Notes under the pieces: generated by a model
Database searches by the model: none
Seen by the model: only the letters and a program-made list of their open reading frames with translations
Told to the model about the DNA's origin: nothing
From: Yamagishiella unicocca
Taxonomy: Eukaryota > Chlorophyta > Chlorophyceae > Chlamydomonadales > Volvocaceae
NCBI GenBank assembly: GCA_003116995.1
Contig: BDSL01000005.1
Span: 1,748,001 to 1,812,000, forward strand
Direction: 5' to 3'
DNA length: 64,000 nt
Program-made: the position numbers and the translations under genes
In this document: positions 1 to 9,026 of the stretch, piece by piece
Layout: every line of letters begins with the position of its first letter
How positions within the stretch are numbered: the stretch's first letter is position 1

Positions 1-39
1 CACCACTCTCCACACCTCTTCCCCTCACCCGCGACCACT

Positions 40-744
40 GTGACCATGAGCAAATTAATGGGATCCAAGCGTGCCTCTGGCGTGGACAACACGGCCCGCC
101 GCACGTGGGACAAGGAGGAGTACCGTCAGAAAGCGGAGGAGAAGGAGCAGGCTGCCAAGGCCGCTTCCAAAGGCGGCGATGACGACGAGCACGAGGACAC
201 GGCGGCGGACATTCGCCGGCGTAAGCGCCTAGAGCGGGACCCTCTGCACCAGGGCCTAATCGTGGAGCGCTCCTTGTTGCGGCAGCGCGACTACTCGATA
301 GACCTGACATCTCGCCTAGGCAAGACCCAGGTCGTGGGCTTCAACACGCCGCTAAATCAACAGGCGGGTTGGTTCTGCAATGTCTGCAACTGCGTGCTGC
401 GCGACTCCCAGAGCTACCTGGATCACATCAACGGCAAATGGCATAACCGGGCGCTGGGGATGAGCATGCGCGTGGAGAAGTCCACCCTGGAGCAGGTCAA
501 GAACAAGTTTGACGAGCTGAAAGGCCGCAAGAGCCCGCCGCCAGACGACTACGTGCCAGACGGCTTCGACGCGGCCGCCAGCGCTGAGGCGAAGGAGCGC
601 GAGGAGAAGCGGGAGAAGAAGCGGCGGAAGGCGGCCGCGGGGGGCGCAACGGGGTCGGGAGCTGGCGTGGAGGAGGGTGGGGAAGCCGACTCGGACATGA
701 TGGCGCTCATGGGCTTCGGCGGGTTTGGGACGAGCAAGAAGTGA
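40..744 (+). CDS. ZMAT2: ZMAT2/Snu23-like tri-snRNP zinc-finger protein
   Basis: Single-exon gene of 234 residues. The family (yeast Snu23, animal ZMAT2) is a U4/U6.U5 tri-snRNP protein that acts in the nucleus during spliceosome activation. Seen here: a charged N-terminal segment starting MSKLMGSKRASG, a basic RRRKRLERDP stretch near residues 59-68, the conserved linker around residues 80-110, and one U1-type C2H2 finger (WFCNVCNC, then H-x5-H, about residues 111-139) followed by the ALGMSMRVE helix that is typical of the family. The Lys/Glu-rich C-terminal part and short Gly-rich tail fit the usual length. The ATG at 40 is the first one; a second in-frame ATG follows two codons later (46), with the same context, so the true start may be either. 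No intron is needed. Recognition is by family-wide motif match, not by a database search. Confidence 0.93.
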   Translation: MTMSKLMGSKRASGVDNTARRTWDKEEYRQKAEEKEQAAKAASKGGDDDEHEDTAADIRRRKRLERDPLHQGLIVERSLLRQRDYSIDLTSRLGKTQVVGFNTPLNQQAGWFCNVCNCVLRDSQSYLDHINGKWHNRALGMSMRVEKSTLEQVKNKFDELKGRKSPPPDDYVPDGFDAAASAEAKEREEKREKKRRKAAAGGATGSGAGVEEGGEADSDMMALMGFGGFGTSKK

Positions 745-1108
745 AGCCCGGGCCTTAGGCGCGAGGGGGAGCGGGGCCGCGTGAGCGGAGGTTGTTTCCA
801 GGTTGTGGGTCGCGATTGCACAGCCACTGGGAGAGTGTGGTGATGATCACGGCGAGTGCTTCGCTGAACGAAGCAGGCGGACGGGTGCATCGCCGAATCC
901 GGACTGGTGTTTAGGCAAAAGGCGAAGGCGTCCGTGGCGCGAGCGGCATGTATTGCGTTTGGGTTTGCTCGGGCTTGGCATGCCGTTTGTTGAGTGCTGC
1001 GTGTTGTTTGCGAAAACGACGACGTGGGGTGCCAACCAGCATGGTGGGCGCGCTGGAGTAACAAAGTAGTATGGTATCACAAATCCATGGTTGGGCCATA
1101 GCACACGG

Positions 1109-1113
1109 TGTAA
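1109..1113 (+). promoter_or_regulatory. Candidate poly(A) signal TGTAA of ZMAT2
   Basis: TGTAA is the dominant polyadenylation motif of Chlamydomonas-type algae. This is the first copy downstream of the ZMAT2 stop codon and gives a 3' UTR of ordinary algal length. Motif match only. Confidence 0.45.
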
Positions 1114-1815
1114 GATGTGCGCTTCAAGTCCTTACTTGGCAACACGCGTTATGGTGGGCCATTGGTGCGATGGGCCTTACACCGCCTGTCTCCGTCAGAC
1201 TCCCCCAAGCCTCAGCAACAAGGTTTGTCGAGGGCTGAGGGTGGAATGGCGAAGGGGGGAACCTAGCTAATGGCCGCCGACCGTGGAGGCTGTTAGCAGG
1301 AGGCTGTGTAGGCACTGTCGTGTAAAGTGGTACGGCAGCACGGGCGCCGTCTGTGTTGTTTTTTCAGGCCGTGTAAGATCCAACGTTGCCTGCTTGTCGA
1401 GTGGGCAGGTGTGGCCGTGTGGGCTGCATTGTGCAGATCCTGTAGATCTAAAGCAGGGGCTCAGCAAAACACACCGTGTGAAATGGAGCACGTCGAACAG
1501 CAAACCGCTGCTGACATCTGGTGGGGTTGCTCTTAGCTAAACAACAACTCCTTGCAACCAAAGCTTGGGGCGTGCATGAAGCCATGCTGTAAGCTGCTGT
1601 CCTGCATACGTGAACGACGAATTGCCCACAACCATTGTCCAATTAATGACGAATTGTCCACAACCATTGTCCAATTAAGGGAATAAATTCGCATTCTTCG
1701 CATGCTTTCCGAATGATCCAGCGAGTTCCTGGCGACGCGCGCGCCAATTACGGCGGTACGGAAGGCGCGGGGTGTTTCTGGAGGCAGGTCCATGCCGGCC
1801 ACGGTCCAAACCTGG

Positions 1816-1822
1816 TATATAT
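1816..1822 (+). promoter_or_regulatory. TATA-like element upstream of p23
   Basis: TATATAT stands alone in GC-rich sequence about 90 bases upstream of the p23 ATG at 1912, a plausible distance for a TATA box plus a 5' UTR of about 60 bases. Confidence 0.5.
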
Positions 1823-1911
1823 CCGTGCCGCGTTTCCAGGTATTAGTGTAGCAACGTTCCGCAATACATTGCTCACAATATACGCCGGACTCGTAACGGG
1901 ACGCGCCCACG

Positions 1912-2800
1912 ATGACTCTGCTCCCGACTGTCCTCTGGGCTCAGCGCTCGGACAAGCTGTATCTGACGATAGACGTGCAGGACGTCAAAGATCAGACCTA
2001 CGATCTTCAGGATGAGAAGCTCTCATTCAAGGGGAAAGCGGGCTCTGAGGAGAAGGAGTACGCTCTAGATCTCGAGTTCTTCTCGGGAGTGGATTCGAGC
2101 TCGGAGGAGAGCAAAGTGAGCATTACAGCTCGCCACGTCTTCATGATTATCAAGAAGAAAGAGCTGGGGCATTGGCCGCGCCTGACCAAGGAGTCGGGCA
2201 AGCATCTAACGCACATTAAGTGCGACTGGAACAAGTGGGTCGACGAGGACGAGGAGGAGGAGAAGCCTGAAGCCGATTACAGCGGTAAGTTGTGAGAGGG
2301 GCGTTGCGCTTCTTGGCTGATGGCAGGGCCGACAGTGCGTTGCGTTCTCGACAGTGCCCACCACCATACTGGCCCGTGCCCCGTATTTGACGCCGTTATC
2401 TATGCTTTTCACAAATATCGATATCGTAATGCGTGGGCCTCGCACTGGCCTTTACGAACCATACGACCTGACCACCGCGTCGGAACCGGTACTCTGCTAC
2501 GCAGGCATGGACTTCTCGCAATTTGGAGGCGGCGGAATGGGAGGCATGGGCGGAATGGGAGGCATGGGCGGAATGGGAGGCATGGGCGGAATGGGGGGCA
2601 TGGGCGGGATGATGGGCGGAATGGGAGGCATGGGCGGAATGGGAGGCATGGCGGGCCTAGCCGGTATGGGCGGAATGGGGGGCCTCGGCGGCATGGACTT
2701 CAGCAACTTCGGCGGGGAAGATGAGGGTGGTGCAGGCGAGGGTGAGGGCGAGGGTGAGGACTCGGACAACGAAGACCTTCCCGACCTCGTGAAGCCATGA
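1912..2800 (+). CDS. HSP90 co-chaperone p23 (CS domain)
   Basis: Two exons, 1912-2284 and 2505-2800, joined in phase 1 (GTAAGT donor at 2285, CAG acceptor at 2502-2504), giving 222 residues. p23/Sba1 binds the ATP-bound closed state of cytosolic HSP90 and slows ATP hydrolysis during client maturation. Exon 1 carries the CS fold: an N-terminal PTVLWAQRSDKLYLTI strand, the LSFKG segment, and the family signature HWPRLTKE followed by the hydrophobic and acidic WNKWVDEDEE. Exon 2 encodes a flexible Gly-Met tail built from repeated GGMGGM units (an 18-base DNA repeat at about 2527-2660), two DFSxFGG motifs and an acidic end (DSDNEDLPDLVKP). Plant p23 proteins have similar Gly/Met-rich tails, so the tail is not anomalous. 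The start is the first ATG downstream of a TATA-like element. Confidence 0.93.
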
Positions 2801-3752
2801 ACCGGCACTTAGGCAGGGGCACATGGCATGGCTTTACAGGGCTAATTGTCATATGGACGCGGGATTGGCGGGTTGGCAGAGTCGCGTGCTGGACTGTTCG
2901 CATACCGCGCAGTGATGTGTTGGTCGAAGCTGAGTTGCGAAGCGTGTGATGTGGTAAGCGCTAGTCTCAAATGCGAAACGAGGCTGAGTTGCAAGCGAGC
3001 GGTATGCGCTGATGCTTGCCAATTAAATGACGCAAGGACCCGATCGTCGGGTACGGGCGGAGTCGTGTGAAATGCGGGGAAGAGGAGGAACTGCACTTGG
3101 GTGTAGGGAGTACAGGATCTGGACCGCTTCCGTCAGATGGCTGCGGCCATACAGGCACTTTAACGTGTGAGACAAGTGCTTGTTCACGTTTATGGCACGA
3201 GGATAACTAGCATTTCCCTTCGGGATACTGGATGCAGCTCGCAATGGTTGACGTCTAGCTCTCGATTCTCAACGATATCACCATTTGCTGCTGGTCATTG
3301 AAACGTGTGTATTCAAAACGATCAGCAGTGTGCATCTTTCCTGTCAGCTCTTAGGCAACTCTTACTACGACGAAGTTACTGTATGTGTGTACAAAAGTCA
3401 AAGGACGCAACTCCTCAACCTTCATTGTCGCCCACGCGTTCAAGACTTCCGAGACGCTTATGGCCCGTAAATACCCTGGACGACAGCCTCGCTTGCAAAC
3501 TGAGGGACAAGTAATACACCATCTCTAAAGCTCGTTAGTAAAGTCTGTATTCCCCTCGGAAGGCTACCACGGGACACGTTTCCCGACAATCATACTGCAC
3601 CACGCATGTACGTACAGCACCCTCGCAGCTCTCGACCAGCGTTGCAAAATTCCGCATAGCAGATAGCGGCCATACTCAGCTTCAACAACACTCCCTACAA
3701 ACTTGCACACGGCCGCCAGCCACGGCCCGTTCCGACCAGGCTGCCGGCGAGT
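2801..3752. other. Convergent 3' intergenic region (p23 / GrpE)
   Basis: p23 (+) and GrpE (-) end towards each other here, so this is shared 3' UTR and spacer. I see no protein-like ORF. The only TGTAA on the minus strand is at 2834-2838, which would give GrpE a 3' UTR of about 900 bases overlapping the p23 3' end. No TGTAA on the plus strand was found. Confidence 0.5.
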
Positions 3753-6700
3753 TTACTCTTCGGAGCTGTTAGCAGGGCCGTCCTCGGTGTACGACACCTG
3801 CGGTGATATGCCCGGGCGGGAGTCTGTCAGTCGCGCTCCGAAACACTCCGAAACCACACACTGCGCAGGACGTTGACAAAACCTCTCATTCCCCTACCCA
3901 ACCCAACCCACGACTACCGACTCACCCACCCACCCACCCCGCCCACCGGCAGTTGCACCGTTCCTCTAAATCTACCCCACTCCGACGCCCACGCGGCGCT
4001 GCCTCTCCACCCGCAACCCGCCCCATCACCCGCACTCCCGGCTCGTTCTAGGGGCTTCCTCCGCCACCCGCACCCACCCAGCCACCCAGCCACCCACCCA
4101 GCCACCCACCTTGACCATGGCCGGCCGCACCAGCTTGCCCCCGATTGCGAAGCCCTTGCGGAACTCCTGCAGCACCGTGCCGTCGGGGTGCGAGCTGGAG
4201 GGCTCCCGCATGATAGCGTCGTGGATGTTGGGGTCGAAGGGAGTGCCGGTGGTGGGCACCGCCTCCACCCCCAGCGAGCGCATCATGTCCACCATCTGCT
4301 TGTACAGGCCCTGCGCAGGCGCACAGCGGCAGCAGGACACAGGCGGCGCCACGCCGGCAAGTGAGCAGCGAGGCAGGCGAGGCAGCTACCACGGGGCAAT
4401 GGCGAGGCAGCTACCACGGGGCAATGGCGAGGCGACGCGGAATGCGGCTGACGGACGCACGTGCGCGCGAGAGTACACCCAGACCAGACGCATCCAGGCA
4501 TCCAGAGGCAGCGGGCACAGGTGGAGCAGGCAGGTGCGCTCGCAGTCCACATAGGCGGAGCAGGCAGGTGCGCTCGCAGTCCACATAGGCGGAGCAGGCA
4601 GGTGCGCTCGCAGGCCACGGTTGCAGACTTCTGGAAAATAACCGGTAACCCACGGTACCACGACTTCCGACCCTGCCGACCGTACTCCTGGCCGTACTCC
4701 TTGCTGCCGCCGTGTCCCTCTACACCCACCCTTCGGCAACCATGCGCTCATAGCGGGCCCCCTGCCTGCCCTCATGGTGGCACCCCCTGCCTGCCCTTAT
4801 GGTGGCACCCAACCCCTTGCTGCGAGGCAAGCGTGGTGACGGGGCGCACGGTTGTTGGAAACATTGGCATCTACACGTCACATTGCGCCGCTGGAAACAC
4901 TGCGCTCGGGCCCGCACTTGCGCGGAGCCACCAATCGCCATCCCTGGCACGTCCCTGGCACGTCCCTGGCACGTCCCTGGCACGTCCCTGGCACGCCCCT
5001 GCGCGCCTTGCCCTCTCCAGCAGTCCCCTCCAGCAGTCCCCTCCAGCAGTCCCCTCCAGCAGTCCCCTCCAGCCTCCCTCCCCCTTCAATGCCGACACAC
5101 AGCCCCCAGAACTGAAACCCGCACGAGTCGGTGCGGCGCGAGTGCGGGTTTCAGTTCTGGGGGCTGTGTGTCGGCACCGACTCGTGCGCGCCCCACCAGG
5201 GCCCCAGTGCACCGAGCCCCCAGAGCCCCCAGCCGCACCGACTCGTGCGCGCCCCCAGGCCTGTGCCATCCGCACCCTCGCCCTCCCGCCCTGCAGTTCC
5301 ACTTGCCTGGTACGAGTTGTTGATCTTCTGCTCGCCCTCCGTCTCCACCTTGACCTGCGTTGGCAAGTCAAGCAAGGTTGGATTCCAAAATGAGGCGCGC
5401 GACGACCTATTTCCTCGAACCTCACATGACGCCGGGGCGGCGGATCCCGTTCCAGCATAGGCATAGTGGTCAGCGGCGCTAACGACGGGAACTGAAACAG
5501 AAAGCAGGAAGCACTGCGGTAGGGCCCGGCCGCAGGGACGGGTGGGAGACGCTGCCAGCTCCTCCACCTGATCTCCACCACCAGCAGCGCCAGCAGCGGC
5601 TATCTGCTGCGGGAAGTCCACTACTCCCACCAACTTGTCCCCGGATTCGCCACCCTCACCTTCGCCGGCCAACCCACCCCTCCCTATCCCACCTCTCCTC
5701 ACCCAGGCACCCACCCATGCTGCTGACGACCCCCTTCGGAGCAGCCCACAACCCCCCCGACACCCACACACCCACGGCCATACATGCCCTACAGAGGCGT
5801 TAGCGGAACTCCGTGCTGACGAATACCCCCCGTGCGATGCCTCGTCACTGGTCCAACCCCGGCCGGTCGTCCACAGACGCGGTGTTAAACACAGACTCCA
5901 ACCCGTACCACCTCCCCACATCCACAAGACCCCCAATCCCACCCCCACAGGCGGCAACAAGTCCCTCCACCCCCTCACGTGGCAACAGGCCCCTCCACCC
6001 CCTCACGTGGCAACAAGTCCCTCCACCCCCTCACGTGGCAACAAGTCCCTCCACCCCCACACGTGGCAACAAGCCCCTCCACCCCCACACGTGGCAACAA
6101 GCCCCTCCACCCCCTCACGCGGCCACCCACACCCTGGCCATACGGCGTAGGTCAACTGGCAATGCAATCAACCGCGCGACTTTCCGGCGCCACCGCCCCA
6201 GGCAGTCCTCCATGCGGAGGCGGCCATATGATCCACGCAGGAGGTTTGGAGTGTTGGAATGGCTCTTGCAAGCACGCATAAACCCTGCCGCAGCCGCACG
6301 CTGGGGACGAGCTTGCCGCGCGAGCAACCCCCTCTAGTAGAACACCCACTCGCAACGAGGTCGACTGGACGCCTTCATGTTGTCAATTCAGTTAAAGTTC
6401 AACCACTTGAAAAGAAGCATTTCACCATCTGGGTCGCTGCGGCCGCCCCGCCCCAGGCCCCGGGTTTCCTTGCAACGCCTCCGGCCCCACCTGCGTCCGC
6501 GCCAGCTCGAAGTTGTCAATCAGCGGCAGCATCTCCTTGATGACGTCACCGCGAACGCTGTCCGTCAGCTGGGCGCTCTCCTCTCTCTGGAGGAAGGAAT
6601 GGGTACGGCAGCGTGTGCGATGGATGGGGCACGGAGGAGGGAGAGATAGGCGGTGGTGAAAGGGGTACCGGTGTTGGTGGGGAAAGGAGGGAAACCGCAG

Positions 6701-7425
6701 AAGCAGGCGAATACTCCAGGCAGCCCTACCGTGCGGCGGCGGAAGTTGTCGAAGTCGGCGGTCAGCCGGACGAGTTGGTCCTTGGCCGTGGAGAAGTTCG
6801 CCTCAAGCGAGGCGGCACGCGACTCGGCCGCATGCAGCGCCTGATGCAGCCGCACTATCTCATCGTCCAACTGCTCGAGGCAGCTGCCCTGTGGTCAAAG
6901 TAAAGGGCGCGGGCGTCAGCGCTTGCAGTGGCGGGGTCGCGCATAACAGACCGACCTGTCGGCGCAGGCATTTAACAGGACAGGATACTGCAGCCCATCG
7001 CCGTGCCCTGATCAGCTTCCGTATTGCACAGGATCACTTAATGCAGCAGTAAGATGACAGCGAACACACCGAAGCGTGCGCGCTTTGTGTGATTGAACGC
7101 ACCAGGAAGTACTTATCCAGGTTGTCTTCCTCAAGAGCCCTCTTCGCCTTATCGAAGGGCGACATCGCCTCTTCGTCCACCTCATTAGCAGTGACCTCCT
7201 ACGCATTAACCAATTGCTAGGGCTCAGCCCAGCTGCCACCTAGGCAACAAGCAATTGCGGGGCGTCGCTCGGCTAGATCAGCATCTGTACCTCGGTTGCT
7301 CGAAGAACCCCAAGTCGGCGTTGGATAGGGGCACGAGCAACGATCGCCGGCCTTACGCCCACCGCACGCGGCTGGGGCCCCCGCCTGAGGACCCCGCAAG
7401 ACTGTCGCGCCGCAGAGAGCTGCAT
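3753..7425 (-). CDS. CGE1: Chloroplast GrpE-type nucleotide exchange factor
   Basis: Seven exons on the minus strand: 7425-7291, 7198-7103, 6888-6730, 6586-6491, 5354-5307, 4310-4110 and 3797-3753; every junction is phase 0 and the product is 259 residues. GrpE releases ADP from HSP70; the N-terminal 45 residues (MQLSAARQ..., rich in Arg, Ala, Val and almost free of acidic residues) look like a chloroplast transit peptide, so the partner is probably stromal HSP70B. Exon 3 encodes the long dimerisation helix with KDQLVRLTADFDNFRRRT. Exon 4 has MLPLIDNFELA. Exon 6 has LYKQMVDMMRSLGVE, FDPNIHDAIM and the beta-domain KGFAIGGKLVRPAMVKV. The terminal exon adds VSYTEDGPANSSEE. Intron 5 (4311-5306) starts with GC instead of GT. 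The gene symbol follows the Chlamydomonas chloroplast GrpE; plastid targeting is inference from the leader. Confidence 0.9.
4380..4435. repeat. 27-bp tandem duplication in GrpE intron 5
   Basis: The unit gcgaggcagctaccacgggg-caatg is present twice in direct succession. Non-coding, inside the 4311-5306 intron. Confidence 0.75.
4524..4613. repeat. 34-bp tandem repeat, about 2.6 copies, GrpE intron 5
   Basis: Units beginning gagcaggcaggtgcgctcgc start at 4524, 4558 and 4592, a constant 34-base period; the last is incomplete. There are no unique spacers, so this is a minisatellite and not a CRISPR. Confidence 0.85.
4940..5073. repeat. Two adjacent short minisatellites, GrpE intron 5
   Basis: An 11-base unit (tccctggcacg) runs for about five copies from 4940, followed from about 5020 by about four copies of a 13-base unit (cagcagtcccctc). 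Both lie in the same intron as the neighbouring inverted repeat. Confidence 0.8.
5091..5175. repeat. Perfect 34-bp inverted repeat with 17-base loop
   Basis: The left arm 5091-5124 (starts gccgacacacag, ends aacccgcac) is the exact reverse complement of the right arm 5142-5175. The loop at 5125-5141 contains gagtcggtgcg, whose complement recurs as caccgactcgtgcgcg at 5174 and again near 5236. In RNA this would form a very stable hairpin. It sits in GrpE intron 5, about 130 bases from the GC donor (transcript orientation). Confidence 0.95.
5953..6120. repeat. 28-bp tandem array, six copies, GrpE intron 4
   Basis: Units beginning ggcaacaagtccctccaccc start at 5953, 5981, 6009, 6037, 6065 and 6093, an exact 28-base period with a few substitutions. 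No spacers are present. It lies inside the 5355-6490 intron. Confidence 0.92.
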
Positions 7426-9026
7426 TATATTGTACTGTTCAAGTAATAATTTAATCTTGGAAGGGATGAGAGCAATTGAGGGAACCGCAAGTACAAAAGG
7501 TTCTGGAATGACACGCAGCACGGCGTGTACGACCTGTGGTTTTGCTCCTTTCATTTCAGGGAAGGATCGGCAGGACGACCATTATTTCTATGGGATTTAT
7601 GCATAAGTCAGCACAAGTCACAAGCACCACGTCGTGGAGTAATCCCTTGATCGCACCAGCAAACACGACGGCCGCGCCCACTGCCAGTATTGTTGAGGGG
7701 TGCAAGGATTTGCATGTGAGTAAATTCCAACGCGGGCTGGAAAAAACAAGGATGGGGTCGGCGGGTTGGCACAGACGCCGCTGGAAAGCCCAGGCAGGGC
7801 TTCCTGGTGCCACTGAGTATCCTCACGCCTTAGCGCTCCCCTGCCCGTGCGTTTTCTCCTCCCGGCCTCGCCAAAAATTTCGCGCAACTCGCTTCCGCCG
7901 CTCGCACTAAAATCACCACAGGCCATGAGCAGTGCGTGCTGTCATAGGAAGCAGCGAGAAGACATCGGGAATCTTCTGGAGAGGACAGCGGCGGAGCCCC
8001 TACCAAGCCCCTCTTAGCGCGCGCTCAATAACTCCAAGCCTTTGACGGTGATGAAGCTGCAAGTTCGACTCACCATGTCAGCACTGGTCGTCAAAGCCTG
8101 GGTTCGGTGTCTTACATCGCCGTACGGTCGCCGCCAGGTTGCACGCGCAGGATCGGCTGCCGCCCTTTAAACTGCGCCTTTAAACCATCCCCTCCTTTCC
8201 CGTTCATCCAGTCTAGCCTGTCATTGGTTGCTGTCCTGATGCAAAGCAAACTCCGCCCATCCCAGCAAGGATGCCTGCCTGTCTGTCTCCGACCGTGCCA
8301 GATTATTTTGCAGAGAAAGAACGCTTGCCCAGGGCGCCGACAGTCTTACGGCCCTACGGCCCGGCCACTGGCCTGGCTGCCCCACTGCCCTCATCAGTCG
8401 GCGCCCAGCTGCGGCGATGAGTCCTCTATCCACCAGGTGGGGTGGCAAGGAAACCCGTTAACGTGGTTGACATGAGCCAGGAGGAGGAGAGGAACATGGG
8501 AGAGAGGGGGTCGGATGAAAAACCGCCCACAAGCCGTGCGGTCCGTGACCGGACCGGGAGCGCGCCGTGGCGTCCCTCGACCACACACGCAAGGGCTCCT
8601 TCGCCCGCCCCTTCATCACCCGCCCCTTCACCACCCGCCTCCTCATCACCCGCCACCACCCGTCATCGTCATCACTGCGACGCCTACCACCGTACCACCA
8701 CCTGCTGACCGGCCCCGCCCCGCCTCGCCCGCCCCCTACGTCTCTTCCCACCTCACATCCGCGTCCTTACGACCCTTCCCTACAGGCCGTACGACCGCCG
8801 CCGCAACACCCCTCCCGCGCATGCTGGTTTCGGAGCGACGGGTTCACCGGTCATCCTCTCTCTCCCATCCACCCGGGATTCAGTCCCCCGTTCTTTTATG
8901 TCTTTTATGTAAACCCCCGGATTCACGAGCTCGGCCCCCCCCCCACAGCCTCAGCGGCGGCGGCCTCAGCGCCACCGCCAGCGCCCCTTCCCCCCCAGCT
9001 TGATCTCCGCCAGCGCCCCATGCCCT
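7426..9026. other. Intergenic region between GrpE and the F-box gene
   Basis: This should hold the GrpE promoter (just above 7425) and the 3' UTR of the F-box gene (below 9027; a minus-strand TGTAA is at 8112-8116). No gene is convincing. Two weak signals are noted: an exon-like plus-strand block at 7560-7715 and a 39-codon plus-strand ORF at 8051-8170 beginning MKLQVRLTMSALVVK. Neither resembles a family I know. Confidence 0.45.

Larger units (their letters stand above)
745..1911. other. Intergenic region between ZMAT2 and p23
   Basis: No gene is supported here. The segment should contain the ZMAT2 3' UTR: a TGTAA motif, the usual chlorophyte poly(A) signal, lies at 1109-1113, about 365 bases after the stop, with further copies near 1319 and 1372. 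A short direct repeat (acgaattg followed by ccacaaccattgtccaatta) occurs twice between 1617 and 1678. The p23 promoter is at the downstream end. Short ORFs on both strands have no recognisable protein character. Confidence 0.6.

Noticed and set aside
4461..5978. Long ORFs on both strands across GrpE introns 4 and 5
   Set aside because: They are translations of minisatellites and cross exon 5 of GrpE in the wrong frame; long open frames are expected in repeat-rich GC DNA.
5953..6120. Regular 28-bp repeats resembling a CRISPR array
   Set aside because: Units are head-to-tail with no unique spacers, inside a GrpE intron of a nuclear gene, and no cas genes are present.
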